Shown here: positions 51,115-60,262 of the stretch, piece after piece | Layout of the letters: the number at the start of each line of letters is the position of its first letter | Numbering within the stretch: position 1 is the stretch's first letter | Program-made: the position numbers and the translations under genes | Notes under the pieces: generated by a model | What the model saw: only the letters and a program-made list of their open reading frames with translations | The model's database searches: none | What the model was told of the DNA's origin: nothing | Origin: Candidatus Melainabacteria bacterium | GTDB taxonomy: Bacteria; Cyanobacteriota; Vampirovibrionia; Obscuribacterales; Obscuribacteraceae | Reading direction: 5' to 3' | DNA: 64,000 nt | NCBI GenBank assembly: GCA_003151275.1 | Contig: PLXC01000065.1 | Location: 1-64,000, forward strand

Positions 51115-51612
51115 ATGCCTTCTAAATCAACAAAGCAATTGGAAAGTCGATCATCTTCCTCTGACAGCGAGAAAGGAGAAGATCTGCAAATTATCATCAC
51201 CTCGTTTGGTTACAAACAAGGTCCACCCCCGCTCGCTAACATTGTTTTTGATGTTCGCTTTCTCAAGAATCCATATTGGGTTGAAGAGCTCCGCCCGCTT
51301 ACGGGTCTTGATGATCCCGTACAGCAATATGTTTTGGAGCAAGAATTAGCTCAAGATTTTCTTGAGACTCTGAAAATTCTGCTCGCCAAAGTCTTACCAA
51401 AGATGGCAGAGCTAAAGGTTGGAAAGTTTGTCATCGCCTTTGGTTGCACTGGTGGACAGCATCGGTCTGCAACACTCGTTGAAAAGCTTGCTGATGAACT
51501 GGCTGAGGCTTATCCGACCTATAACATTGTTAAACAACATCGTGAGTTGGATAAATCAGCTGAAGGCGAAGATCGTGCTGACACCGCATGTGATGCGGGA
51601 GAGAGCAAATGA
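51115..51612 (+). CDS. Stand-alone RapZ C-terminal domain protein
   Basis: Residues about 24-150 are the RapZ/YvcJ C-terminal domain: IIITSFGYKQGPPPLANIVFDVRFLKNPYWVEELRPLTGLD, FVIAFGCTGGQHRSATLVEKLADEL and HRELDK. In E. coli RapZ this domain binds the sRNA GlmZ and senses glucosamine 6-phosphate. The N-terminal P-loop kinase half is absent, replaced by a short Ser-rich start. The gene overlaps yvcK by four bases (ATGA), matching the conserved rapZ/yvcJ-yvcK neighbourhood. A role with YvcK in cell-wall precursor control is inferred. Confidence 0.87.
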   Translation: MPSKSTKQLESRSSSSDSEKGEDLQIIITSFGYKQGPPPLANIVFDVRFLKNPYWVEELRPLTGLDDPVQQYVLEQELAQDFLETLKILLAKVLPKMAELKVGKFVIAFGCTGGQHRSATLVEKLADELAEAYPTYNIVKQHRELDKSAEGEDRADTACDAGESK

Positions 51613-53051
51613 AAAATTCGTTGAACAGAAGAATTAAGGCCTTAATGCTTCCAGGTCTGAAGCGTTGGATCGTCTTCATCATGTTTGGCGTCGGCATCAT
51701 TATCTTCGGTGTGGCTTTGCTTCTCGGCTACCACCCGATCTTCAACAGCGTCAACTTCGTTGAAGATGTATTTGGCTATGTGACGAAAATTTTGCCGTAC
51801 CGAATAAGCGGCGTGATCGTGATCGTTGCCGGTGGACTTTTTCTCTTCTGGGCAATTTCCAAAATGACACTTTCTGTTCTTGGTGCCTATTTGCCTGATG
51901 ACCGAGAGTCGATTCCCGATGTTCTCTACAGGAGGCGTCATCTCGCTCGTGGCCCGCGTGTAGTTGTGATCGGTGGCGGCACTGGATTGGCTAATCTGCT
52001 TAAAGGATTGAAGGGATTCACCAACAACATCACAGCCATTGTCACCGTCGGTGATGACGGCGGCAGTTCTGGTCGATTGCGCGAAGAGCTAGGAGTTTTG
52101 CCACCGGGAGACATCCGAAACTGCATTACGGCGCTGGCTGATGAAGAAAAGTTGGTTACAGAACTCTTTCGCTATCGCTTTGAAGCAGGTGAGGGGCTTG
52201 AGGGTCATAGCTTCGGCAACTTGTTCTTGACGGCGCTGTGCGCCATTACCAAGGGCGACATGCTCGAAGCCGTGAGAGTTGCCAGTCGAGTTCTAAATAG
52301 TTGCGGTCAAGTCTTGCCATCAACACTGAGCAGTATGACCTTGGTTGCAGATCTGGCGGATGGACAGCAGATTCGAGGAGAGTCGCGAATTCCTCAAGCG
52401 AATGGACGCATCCTCAGAGTTCGTTGCGAACCCGAAAGTCCAGATGCTACCCCTGAAGCCATTGAAGCCATTCTAAGCGCAGAATTGATCGTGCTGGGAC
52501 CAGGAAGTTTATACACTTCCGTGATTCCGAATTTTTTGATCCGCGGTATTCCTGAGGCTGTTCGCGACTCACAAGCCCGCAAGATCTACGTTTGCAATGT
52601 CATGACACAGCAAGGCGAGACAACAAATTATTCAGTGGCTGATCACGTTGAAGCCTTACTGAAGCATGCCGGAGCACCGCCGCGGTCTGGTTGGCGCTAC
52701 ATCAACGCTGTGCTCGTGAATGATGAAATGCCTAATGGGCAAGTAAATGATGGACACTATGGTGCCTCGATACCGGTTAAGTTTGATCCGGATAGACTGC
52801 GCGAGTTGAATGTGATTCCAGTCAGAAGGGCTTTACTTAGCCCAACCTTGAGTGGTCATCACGATCCAAACAAGCTGGCAAGGGTAATCATGCTTTGGTT
52901 CCATCGGAAAAAGCGTCGCAAGCCGCTGGAAAAAAAAGATCCTAAAATGGCGCGTAGACCCGAAGCTCCTGCGCCCGGTCAGCGGGTTGAAGTGAGACCA
53001 TTAACTAAAGCATCGGCCCAGATTGGCGACAGCGACCAATTGAAGCACTGA
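51609..53051 (+). CDS. YvcK/GluP-type UDP-sugar-binding protein with N-terminal membrane helices
   Basis: From about residue 116 the CofD-like fold is clear: VVVIGGGTGLANLLKGLKG, IVTVGDDGGSSGRLREELGVLPPGDIRNCITALADEE, VLGPGSLYTSVIPNFLI and YVCNVMTQQGETTNYSVADH. In Bacillus YvcK binds UDP-GlcNAc and balances gluconeogenic carbon flow against peptidoglycan synthesis. Two hydrophobic segments (about 13-36 and 58-85) precede the domain and should anchor it to the membrane, as in the longer cyanobacterial and actinobacterial forms. The C-terminus is basic and Pro-rich. It is translationally coupled to the RapZ-C gene. Confidence 0.92.
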   Translation: MKNSLNRRIKALMLPGLKRWIVFIMFGVGIIIFGVALLLGYHPIFNSVNFVEDVFGYVTKILPYRISGVIVIVAGGLFLFWAISKMTLSVLGAYLPDDRESIPDVLYRRRHLARGPRVVVIGGGTGLANLLKGLKGFTNNITAIVTVGDDGGSSGRLREELGVLPPGDIRNCITALADEEKLVTELFRYRFEAGEGLEGHSFGNLFLTALCAITKGDMLEAVRVASRVLNSCGQVLPSTLSSMTLVADLADGQQIRGESRIPQANGRILRVRCEPESPDATPEAIEAILSAELIVLGPGSLYTSVIPNFLIRGIPEAVRDSQARKIYVCNVMTQQGETTNYSVADHVEALLKHAGAPPRSGWRYINAVLVNDEMPNGQVNDGHYGASIPVKFDPDRLRELNVIPVRRALLSPTLSGHHDPNKLARVIMLWFHRKKRRKPLEKKDPKMARRPEAPAPGQRVEVRPLTKASAQIGDSDQLKH

Positions 53052-53149
53052 AGTCCCAAGTGCGCCTACCGCTTGCTGGCGAGAGCTTGCTGCCTAAGCG
53101 CTGCTCGGATACACTACTGAATCCAACATCCTAATTTGACGGTGAGACA

Positions 53150-53650
53150 ATGACTTCTGTGCTGAGTGAAGAAACACGTAAAGAAAATATCGGGCGCGCA
53201 ATTGGGCGCATCGCCAGTGGCGTCTACATAGTCACGATAAAGCATGATGCTACTCCTGACGGGATGCTAACCACTTGGATCGCGCAGTCGGGCTTCGAAC
53301 CGCCGATGGTTTCAATTGCCGTCAAAAATGACCGACCTATTCTGGAGAGCTTGAAGAAGGGAAGTCAGTTCGTTGTAAATGTCTTATCGAAAAAGAATAT
53401 GGACATCTTTAAAAGCTTTGCCAAGCCTTACACAGAGGGTATGAATCGTTTCGAGGGACTGGAAGTAGATTCATCGATTGCATCGGCACCAGTGTTCACC
53501 GGTTCGATCGCTTACATGTCCTGTAAGGTGCACGAGGTTGTCGCTGCTGGCGACCACCACTTAGTTTTAGGCGAAATCTTGGATGGTGCTGCCTTGAATG
53601 CAGACGACGAAGCGATGGTGCACTTCCGTAAAAACGGCTTCCAGTACTAA
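53150..53650 (+). CDS. Flavin reductase-like (FMN-binding split barrel) protein
   Basis: The 166 residues form the flavin-reductase split-barrel domain: AIGRIASGVYIVTIKHD, MLTTWIAQSGFEPPMVSIAVKNDRPILESLKKGSQFVVNVLSKKN, and VHEVVAAGDHHLVLGEILDG. The 'LTTWIAQ.SFeP' wording is typical of the FMN-binding module at the C-terminus of cyanobacterial flavodiiron proteins and of its stand-alone relatives. It likely reduces or binds FMN; its redox partner is not encoded nearby. Confidence 0.85.
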   Translation: MTSVLSEETRKENIGRAIGRIASGVYIVTIKHDATPDGMLTTWIAQSGFEPPMVSIAVKNDRPILESLKKGSQFVVNVLSKKNMDIFKSFAKPYTEGMNRFEGLEVDSSIASAPVFTGSIAYMSCKVHEVVAAGDHHLVLGEILDGAALNADDEAMVHFRKNGFQY

Positions 53651-53699
53651 GATTGCGTCGTGTGGTTATGAGCACTCAAGATGAGTGCGCGGTCGGACT

Positions 53700-54641
53700 T
53701 TAGCAGGCTTTGGCTTCTTTTATATCAGCTGGATAATCAACCAGTTGCTCGAGTGCTTCTTCGTAGCCTTGTTTGATCAGTTTTTTTGATCGCTCCGGAT
53801 CGATTTCCAGCAGCGTCGTATTCACAGCTCTTCTTGGTTGAAAAACTCGAATGTTGACATTTTTGCGTCCTTGAGACTCGGGCGAACCTGCCGCAATCAG
53901 TCGGTTGTACAATTCTGCAGATTGGATTTCGCGCCGAGCTGAAGCATCCAAGACAATATCCAAACAGCGCACCAAGACTTCGAACATATTGGTTGGGCAG
54001 ACGTTGATTTTTTCAGGATGCAAAAGCACCATGAAAATTTCATCAGCACCCATGTGGATCGCCGTTTCCATTGGAGTGTTGCGGACCAGCCCGCCATCCA
54101 CCCACAGACCGGTTCCATGAATGTGTCTCGGCGGAAAAGCCATTGGAATTGCAGACGTCGCCATAAGAATGTCGATCAGTTCGTTCGTTGACGCGATATC
54201 GTCGATGGTGACTAATCTTGTTTCCAAGCTACAAAGATCCGTGGTGCAAAGTCCAACTTTGGTCGAGCTTGCTTTCAATTTTTGCAAATTGATCTCTCGG
54301 CGCATGATCTCTTCAAGGGGGGATGTATCCAACAATCCCAACTTGTGACCCAGTACAAGTCGACCGATTAGGCCAGCTGAGGGAAGATGAAAGATATCGC
54401 GCGCTCTTATCGAGCCCCATAATTCTTCGAGTCTGATAATTGCACCCTGGGCAATCAAGGTCGCATTGATGCCACCAATACTTGTGCCATAGGCGAAATC
54501 AAATTCAATTCCTTTTTCTAACAGCGCTTTTGCAACTCCCACCTGGTAGGCTCCACGCCCGCCTCCACCTGGCAGCACTAGCGCACGTTTTGGTCGATCC
54601 ACCGGGGCGCTTGCTTGGTTACTCGCTAATCTGTCAGTCAT
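53700..54641 (-). CDS. Patatin-like phospholipase
   Basis: The patatin catalytic dyad is present. The oxyanion-hole GGGGRGAYQVGVAKAL is followed by the nucleophile in YGTSIGGINA (GxSxG), and the Asp sits in WVDGGLVRNTP (DGG). PPRHIHGTGLWVDGG is typical of bacterial patatins. No signal peptide is seen, so it is probably a cytosolic or membrane-associated lipid acyl hydrolase. AGGAAAC precedes ATG 54641. Substrate is unknown. Confidence 0.9.
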   Translation of the reverse strand: MTDRLASNQASAPVDRPKRALVLPGGGGRGAYQVGVAKALLEKGIEFDFAYGTSIGGINATLIAQGAIIRLEELWGSIRARDIFHLPSAGLIGRLVLGHKLGLLDTSPLEEIMRREINLQKLKASSTKVGLCTTDLCSLETRLVTIDDIASTNELIDILMATSAIPMAFPPRHIHGTGLWVDGGLVRNTPMETAIHMGADEIFMVLLHPEKINVCPTNMFEVLVRCLDIVLDASARREIQSAELYNRLIAAGSPESQGRKNVNIRVFQPRRAVNTTLLEIDPERSKKLIKQGYEEALEQLVDYPADIKEAKAC

Positions 54642-55225
54642 GAATGTTTCCTGAAAGCTCTTGGTCGACTTGGCAGCTGGCTCATCAATTAATCAACTGT
54701 CTATGTTCAGTCTATCGTAAATTTTGCGGTTATTAGAACTTTAATCAGCGTGAAGCAAGCGCTTTTTTCTTCTTGCTTGTCGACATTGCTCCTAATTGAA
54801 TATGTTTGCATTGTCGTCTTCCTAATCCAGTTGCCGGTTCAGCACTATATTCGGTGGCAGACTGTTTTGTCTCGAACTCGCCTTCTGGTTGCATTTGAAC
54901 TTGTTGCCGCTAGCAGATTGAACCCTCTGAAATAGTTGAAAGTGCCACCATTCGGTTAACGGAAATTGAAGGTAGTTTTGATACTGAATGCAGTGCCAGC
55001 GCCGATGTCGCTCTCGACTGGGATCGACCAAGCGTACTTTCTTCGAGCGAGCGCGCTCAGGTCGCCGGGGCTGATGCATTCTTGTCCAAGCCATTGGAAA
55101 ACATTGAAGCAAGATCCAAAAACACGTCGAGAGCTAACGTGCACCAAGGCACGAGGATCCGCGCAGAATCTGGCAACTCATGAATTCCACATCGCCCAAG
55201 ATGGGCTGCACATTACTTACACTCG
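54642..55225. other. 584-base stretch between patatin and sucD genes, mostly non-coding
   Basis: No intact gene is supported. The part near 54642-54780 is likely the patatin promoter region. A short minus-strand frame at 54956-55147 looks like the tail of a histidine kinase (listed separately). The plus-strand frame 54966-55334 runs deep into sucD and is rejected. Confidence 0.5.
54956..55147 (-). pseudogene. Possible histidine-kinase C-terminal remnant
   Basis: This 63-codon frame ends with IPVESDIGAGTAFSIKTTF, which matches the last strand pair of the HATPase domain (commonly 'V.S..G.GT.F...LP'). No N-box, G1 or G2 box precedes it in any frame I could follow, and the frame is closed by a stop a few codons upstream. 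It is best read as a degenerate remnant, though chance similarity is possible. Confidence 0.3.
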
Positions 55226-56107
55226 TTATGCCCGAGCCAGTGTTTTGCGCGCTTCGGCTACCTTCTGTGCCACTTCATTTGGTGTCTTAGCGACCTTGAC
55301 GCCGGCTGCTTCAAAAGCTTCAACTTTTGATTGAGCGGTGCCCTTGCCACCAGATACGATAGCACCAGCGTGTCCCATTCTTTTTCCAGGAGGCGCAGTC
55401 TGTCCAGCAATGTAGGCAATTACCGGTTTCTTGATGTTCTTCTTGATGAACACTGCCGCTTCTTCTTCGGCGTTGCCACCAATTTCACCGATCAGCACAA
55501 TCACTTCTGTTTGTGGATCATTTTCGAACAATGTCAAAACTTCCGGATATTCCAAACCTTTGATCGGGTCGCCGCCGACGCCGACGCAGGTTGACTGACC
55601 TTGACCGGCATCGCTGAGCGCTAAGCCGATTTCGTAGGTGAGGGTTCCGCTCTTGCTGACCATTCCGATTGGTCCGGATTTAAAGATTGAACCAGGCAAA
55701 ATGCCAATCAAACTTTCTCCCGGAGTGATGATGCCAGGGCAGTTTGGTCCAATTAGTCTGGCACCTTTGGCCTTAACTGCGGCAACCAATTTTGCCGTGT
55801 CTTGAGGTGGCATACCTTCAGTAATCAGCACCAACAATGTGATACCACCGTTGAGTGCTTCGTAGCCGGCGTCCAATGCCAGGTAAGGTGGAACGAAGAT
55901 TACAGAGCAGGTAGCACCAGTTTTTTGCACAGCTTCGGCAACTGTGTCGAATACTGGAACGCCGTGAATATTTCCACCGCCACGGCCAGGCGTGACACCA
56001 CCAACGATTTTCGTGCCGTACTCGATCATTCGTTTCGTATGCGCTGAACCCATCTTGCCGGTTGCGCCTTGAACGATTACTTTCGTATCTTTATTTACCA
56101 GAATCAC
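55226..56107 (-). CDS. sucD: Succinyl-CoA ligase subunit alpha
   Basis: The CoA-binding N-terminal part ([38 protein letters not shown]) and the ligase domain are present. [30 protein letters not shown] and the phosphohistidine loop [18 protein letters not shown] are all clear. With SucC it converts succinyl-CoA to succinate, making ATP or GTP. The start is GTG 56107 with AAGGAG seven to eight bases upstream. It lies 101 bases after sucC in the same direction, forming a sucCD operon. Confidence 0.96.
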   Translation of the reverse strand: MILVNKDTKVIVQGATGKMGSAHTKRMIEYGTKIVGGVTPGRGGGNIHGVPVFDTVAEAVQKTGATCSVIFVPPYLALDAGYEALNGGITLLVLITEGMPPQDTAKLVAAVKAKGARLIGPNCPGIITPGESLIGILPGSIFKSGPIGMVSKSGTLTYEIGLALSDAGQGQSTCVGVGGDPIKGLEYPEVLTLFENDPQTEVIVLIGEIGGNAEEEAAVFIKKNIKKPVIAYIAGQTAPPGKRMGHAGAIVSGGKGTAQSKVEAFEAAGVKVAKTPNEVAQKVAEARKTLARA

Positions 56108-56208
56108 AGTATTTCTCCTTGGATGATTGAAGGCTGGGCGTTGTGCCGGATAGCTTGTGCAGTTGCCGTTTTCGGATTGCCGAGCGCGCTGCAGAAGCTA
56201 TCCTAGGA

Positions 56209-57342
56209 TTACGCTTTAGCGCCGACTGCCTGTTTTACTTTTGACTTTGCAACTGCTTCGTTGACAGCTTCTTCCAAGTCTTGAAATAGCTTTATTCCAG
56301 ATTTGGCGAGCATCTGCTCAGCTTTGTCCTGGTTGTGTCCACGCAGTCTAACTACCATCGTTCGCTCGGGATGTTTTGCCATGAACTCAACGAGAGCTCC
56401 AGCAACCTCATCACAGGCGGTGATGCCACCGAGAATGTTCAAGAGTATTACTTGCACTTTTGGATTTTCATTGACGATTTCGAGAGCGGTGAGCGTTTTC
56501 TTTTGATCGCCGCCGCCGCCTACATCGAGGAAGTTTCCGGGTTCGCCACCGAATGCTTTTACCATGTCCATCGTTGCCATTGTCAAGCCGGCGCCGTTGC
56601 AGAGGATGCCGATGTTGCCGTCTAATTCGACAAGGTTGAGGTCAGCGAGTTTGGCTCGTTGCTCAAGGTGACTCAAATCGCTAAGGTGCTTTTCTTGCCA
56701 GCCGTGGAAATACTTTTGGCGATTGATTGAGTCGTCGTTGACAATCACTTTGCCGTCAAGAGCGACGACGTCTTCGCCCTCAGTGATCACTAAAGGGTTG
56801 ATCTCGGCCAAGTCTAAGTCTTTGCTTTCAAAGAGTTGATAAAGCTTGTTGGCGATGTCGGCGACCTTGGTCAGCAAGCTCCCGGAAAGTCCGAGTTTTT
56901 TCGCTAATTCTCTGCCAACAAAGGGATGGAATGGATACGGAATCGGCATTGTCACAACATTGTGTGAGGATTCGATTTCGATACCGCCCTCGGCGCTGGC
57001 GATGAAGATGGCGCAACCCGCTGCTCGATCCAAAGTGACGGCGAGGTACAGCTCTCTTGCGATGCTCATCCGCGGTTCAACAAGCAAGCTTTCGGTTTTC
57101 GAGCCGCCGATAGTCAATTGGAGCAGGTCTTTGGCTACTGCTTCAGCTTCCTTCAAATCCTTCGGGAATTTAATGCCGCCTGCTTTACCTCTGCCGCCAG
57201 CTAGAACTTGGCACTTCAACGTGAGCGGAAAGCCCAAGTGAACCTTTCTGATCTCTTCTGGTTTTGTAATGCGAACCGAAGGTGGAACCGGAATTCCGTG
57301 GTCTTGGAAAATTCGCTTTGCTTCGTACTCATATAAGTTCAA
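56209..57342 (-). CDS. sucC: Succinyl-CoA ligase subunit beta
   Basis: The ATP-grasp domain begins NLYEYEAKRIFQDHGIPVPPS and continues LTLKCQVLAGGRGKAGGIKF. LDLAEINPLVITEGEDVVALDGKVIVND provides the metal ligands. The C-terminal ligase part has GILCNGAGLTMATMDMVKAFGGEPGNFLDVGGGG and INILGGITACDEVA-like segments (ILLNILGGITACDEVA). I place the start at TTG 57342, because GGGAGG precedes it at eight bases and the protein then starts as SucC normally does. The frame upstream to 57393 has no family similarity. Length is then 378 codons including the start. Confidence 0.95.
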   Translation of the reverse strand: MNLYEYEAKRIFQDHGIPVPPSVRITKPEEIRKVHLGFPLTLKCQVLAGGRGKAGGIKFPKDLKEAEAVAKDLLQLTIGGSKTESLLVEPRMSIARELYLAVTLDRAAGCAIFIASAEGGIEIESSHNVVTMPIPYPFHPFVGRELAKKLGLSGSLLTKVADIANKLYQLFESKDLDLAEINPLVITEGEDVVALDGKVIVNDDSINRQKYFHGWQEKHLSDLSHLEQRAKLADLNLVELDGNIGILCNGAGLTMATMDMVKAFGGEPGNFLDVGGGGDQKKTLTALEIVNENPKVQVILLNILGGITACDEVAGALVEFMAKHPERTMVVRLRGHNQDKAEQMLAKSGIKLFQDLEEAVNEAVAKSKVKQAVGAKA

Positions 57343-57677
57343 TGTCCAGTCCTCCCGACGTTCTGCTAACGTCCATTCTGCCCCGAAGCTCATTGCCCCG
57401 GCGAGCCGTGCAACTTCATGCCCAGCAATTAATCACCCCATAACTGTAGTGGAACATCTATGCGCACCCGGCGGATATTTTGGAAGCTTTAATTTAGTCG
57501 CATTAGATCATGTCAAAAAGCTTTACGTCACAGAGCTTTAGTCCTGCTCGCGATCCGCCATATACTTAGACATCCACGGCGGGGCATCTTGGCTTCTTGT
57601 CTTCAAGTAGCTCCCGGGCAGCGACTACCGATTGCGCTCAAATTTGAGCCAGGCGATCCAGCACGAGGCAGACATAA
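57343..57677. promoter_or_regulatory. Divergent promoter region sucC/pfkA with a 14-bp palindrome
   Basis: This 335-base gap between divergent genes contains the perfect palindrome GCTCAAATTTGAGC at 57636-57649, ending 28 bases before the pfkA ATG. It is a plausible operator or leader hairpin for pfkA. No other gene or RNA is recognised in the gap. Confidence 0.45.
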
Positions 57678-58697
57678 ATGAGAATGGGAATACTGACGGG
57701 AGGCGGTGATTGCCCGGGGTTAAACGCGGTCATCCGCGCTGTAGTGCGACACGGCATGAAGGAGCATAACAGCGAAGTAGTCGGCTTTCTTGAGGGATGG
57801 AGAGGACCATTGCAAAACATGGTCATGCCCCTGACTCTTAAATCTACCGACGGTTTGATTCAGCGTGGCGGCACAATATTGCGCACATCGCGCATCGATC
57901 CATTCGAGCTTGATCGAGGTCCTGAGCTTATTGTTGAGTCGATGAAGAAGAATAATCTGAATGGATTGATTGTTGTTGGCGGACAAGAAACTTGCAGCAT
58001 CGCACTGCGAATGTTTCAAGAACACAAGCTCAATGTTGTTTGCATCCCAAAAACAATCGACAACGATTTAAGCGCCACCGATTTTACGTTCGGCTTCGAC
58101 ACAGCAGTCAACATTGTTTCAGAAGCTTTGGACCGGCTTCACACCACAGCGGAATCACACAATCGCGTCCTGGTTTGCGAAGTTATGGGACGACACGCTG
58201 GTTGGATCGCCTGTTACGGCGGTATTGCTGGTGGTGCCGATTTCATTCTGGTGCCCGAGAAGGCGATCGCATTGCATGACGTTACTGAAGCAATAAAGAA
58301 GCGACACGCCCGCGGCAAAGACCATTCAATCATCGTTGTGGCTGAAGGCGCCAGACTTGAGGGCGACACGGCGTCGGACAATAATGTTGAAAGCCATCAT
58401 ATACTTGGCGGCATTGGCCATCGACTGGCCAAGCTGATTGAAACTGAGACTGGTTTTGAGACGCGCGCCATCGTCCTTGGTCATATCCAACGTGGAGGTT
58501 CGCCGACAGCTTTTGACCGGGTGCTTGCGACGCGGTTCGGAGTCGCCGCAGTCGATCTCGTCAATGAGAATAAATTTGGAAGAATGGTGGCCCTGCAAAA
58601 TAATCGAATCGTCGACGTGTCCCTGGAAGAGGCAACCAGTTCAATGAAAACTTTGGATATGGAGTTGTACAAAGTGGCATCAGTATTTTTCGGCTAA
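57678..58697 (+). CDS. pfkA: 6-phosphofructokinase, atypical phosphoryl-donor site
   Basis: The phosphofructokinase fold is complete: GILTGGGDCPGLNAVIRA, IQRGGTILRTSR, IPKTIDNDLSATDFTFGFDTA with catalytic Asp128, EVMGRHAGWIACYGGIAGGADFILVPE, and VLGHIQRGGSPTAFDR. At the nucleotide site the usual GGDGS (ATP) or GGDDT/GGEDT (pyrophosphate or mixed groups) is GGQET (101-105), and the PKTIDND lysine is of the PPi/mixed type. The phosphoryl donor therefore cannot be assigned from sequence. The enzyme phosphorylates fructose 6-phosphate in glycolysis. ribD follows seven bases after the stop. Confidence 0.92.
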   Translation: MRMGILTGGGDCPGLNAVIRAVVRHGMKEHNSEVVGFLEGWRGPLQNMVMPLTLKSTDGLIQRGGTILRTSRIDPFELDRGPELIVESMKKNNLNGLIVVGGQETCSIALRMFQEHKLNVVCIPKTIDNDLSATDFTFGFDTAVNIVSEALDRLHTTAESHNRVLVCEVMGRHAGWIACYGGIAGGADFILVPEKAIALHDVTEAIKKRHARGKDHSIIVVAEGARLEGDTASDNNVESHHILGGIGHRLAKLIETETGFETRAIVLGHIQRGGSPTAFDRVLATRFGVAAVDLVNENKFGRMVALQNNRIVDVSLEEATSSMKTLDMELYKVASVFFG

Positions 58698-58704
58698 TTG
58701 AAGA

Positions 58705-59817
58705 ATGAACCAAGACGCCGACTGTAGTGAACTAGATCGTCAGCGCATGCGCATCTGTTTGGAATTGGCGCAAGAAGCCGAAGGGCGAACTGCACCCAAT
58801 CCAATGGTCGGCGCGATTGTTGTCGGTGTGGATGGGCAAATTGTCGGCAGAGGATTTCATAAGAGAAGCGGCACAGCCCACGCTGAAGTGATTGCTCTTG
58901 ATGAAGCCGGAGAGCTAGCCCGCGGTGGAGTTCTTTATGTCACCCTCGAACCTTGCTGTCACTTCGGCAAGATGCCTCCTTGTAGCGACTATGTCACCAG
59001 GAGTGGTGTCAGCCGCGTGGTGGCAGCAATGGCTGATCCAAATCCAAAAGTGGCTGGAAGGGGATTTAAGCAGATCGAAGATGCAGGTATTTCACTCTCG
59101 ATCGGAATTCTTGAAGCTGAGGCCGAATGGTTGAATCGCGGCTTTCTTAAGAGAATTAGAAAAGGGCTGCCATGGCTGTGCCTAAAGATCGCTCTTACTC
59201 TGGATGGTCGTATCGCAGATCGCACTGGCAGCAGTCGTTGGGTTACTGGTCCCGAGTCAAGATTGAAGGTTCATGAGCTTCGCAATAAGTTTGACGCGGT
59301 TTTGGTCGGGGCCAATACCCTAAGAATGGACGATCCTGAGTTAACTGTGCGCGACATCGCCGATTCGCGCAACCCCGTTCGGGTCGCTCTCGACGCCCGT
59401 TTGCAAACGGATCCCAGTTCACGTTTCTGTATTACCAAACCGAATGCGCGTACTATTCTATTTGCTTCTCAAAACTCAATTAACGAAAAGTCCAACGTAT
59501 ATCCCGGGCACATCGAATTGTTTGCGGCACCATCTGAAGACGGGCACATTGACTTAACCTTTGCCTTATCGACACTGGCCGAGCAGGGTGTTAACTCTGT
59601 GCTCTGCGAAGGTGGTGGCAAACTTGCAGGAAGCCTGCTGCAACAAGGCTTAATTGATGAAATTTACTGGGTCATGGCCCCCAAGTTGCTTGGCGACGAG
59701 CGCGCCATTCCCGCACTACAAGTCGGAACCACTGTGCCTTTGGCGCAAGCTTGGACAGTGCACACAATGACGACAGAAAAGATCGGCAGCGATATTTGGA
59801 TTCACGGAGTCCTCTAA
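58705..59817 (+). CDS. ribD: Bifunctional riboflavin deaminase/reductase RibD
   Basis: The N-terminal deaminase has its zinc site in TAHAEVIALDEAG and LEPCCHFGKMPPCSDYV (His-Ala-Glu and two Cys). The C-terminal reductase has LKIALTLDGRIADRTGSSRWVTGPESR, DAVLVGANTLRMDDPELTVR and VNSVLCEGGGKLAGSLL. RibD performs the second and third steps of riboflavin synthesis. It lies seven bases after pfkA, so the two are probably co-transcribed. The rest of the riboflavin pathway is not present, and no FMN riboswitch is seen. Confidence 0.95.
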   Translation: MNQDADCSELDRQRMRICLELAQEAEGRTAPNPMVGAIVVGVDGQIVGRGFHKRSGTAHAEVIALDEAGELARGGVLYVTLEPCCHFGKMPPCSDYVTRSGVSRVVAAMADPNPKVAGRGFKQIEDAGISLSIGILEAEAEWLNRGFLKRIRKGLPWLCLKIALTLDGRIADRTGSSRWVTGPESRLKVHELRNKFDAVLVGANTLRMDDPELTVRDIADSRNPVRVALDARLQTDPSSRFCITKPNARTILFASQNSINEKSNVYPGHIELFAAPSEDGHIDLTFALSTLAEQGVNSVLCEGGGKLAGSLLQQGLIDEIYWVMAPKLLGDERAIPALQVGTTVPLAQAWTVHTMTTEKIGSDIWIHGVL

Positions 59818-59944
59818 CCCATCGACGCTTGAACTTTTATACAACAGCGCTGAATCTTTATGCAGCTCACTAATTTCAAGCCCCGACCATGGCCCGACCT
59901 TCCCAAGTTGTGTCACGCTGAATAACAGGTCGGTCCTGAGAAAG

Positions 59945-60262
59945 CTAAGTGAGCACTTCCAGTCCGTGTTTTTTAGCAACGCATAGCAGCTTCAGAGCTG
60001 CGCCATATGGACGCGTTGCTCCCGATTCCCATTTTTCTACTGTACTCTCGCTGGTGTTTAAATATCGTGCAAAAACCGGTTGGCTCACATGATAGCTTTC
60101 GCGCAATGCTTTTATTTGCTGAGGTCCTAATTCCTCAGGCATAGCAAGACAGCTTTCGTCAAAATGACGCATGGTTTCTTTACTTACAGTGTCAGCTTTA
60201 TGCATGCCAGCCACTGCACTATGGATCGCTTCGAAAGCATCGCTTTTAAATTTCTTCGCCAT
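59945..60262 (-). CDS. HigA/XRE-type antitoxin, intact
   Basis: This 105-residue protein has a C-terminal Xre helix-turn-helix: LGPQQIKALRESYHVSQPVFARYLNTSESTVEKWESGATRPYGAALKLLCVAKKHGL. The N-terminal helix with SKETMRHFDESCL is typical of the antitoxins paired with RelE/HigB-type toxins of the 'NadS' group. ATG 60262 lies inside the last codons of the upstream toxin remnant, the usual overlap. The antitoxin frame is intact although its toxin is broken. Confidence 0.87.
   Translation of the reverse strand: MAKKFKSDAFEAIHSAVAGMHKADTVSKETMRHFDESCLAMPEELGPQQIKALRESYHVSQPVFARYLNTSESTVEKWESGATRPYGAALKLLCVAKKHGLEVLT

Noticed and set aside
54966..55334. 122-codon plus-strand frame between patatin and sucD
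   Set aside because: Its second third overlaps sucD antisense, and its composition is that of a shadow frame.
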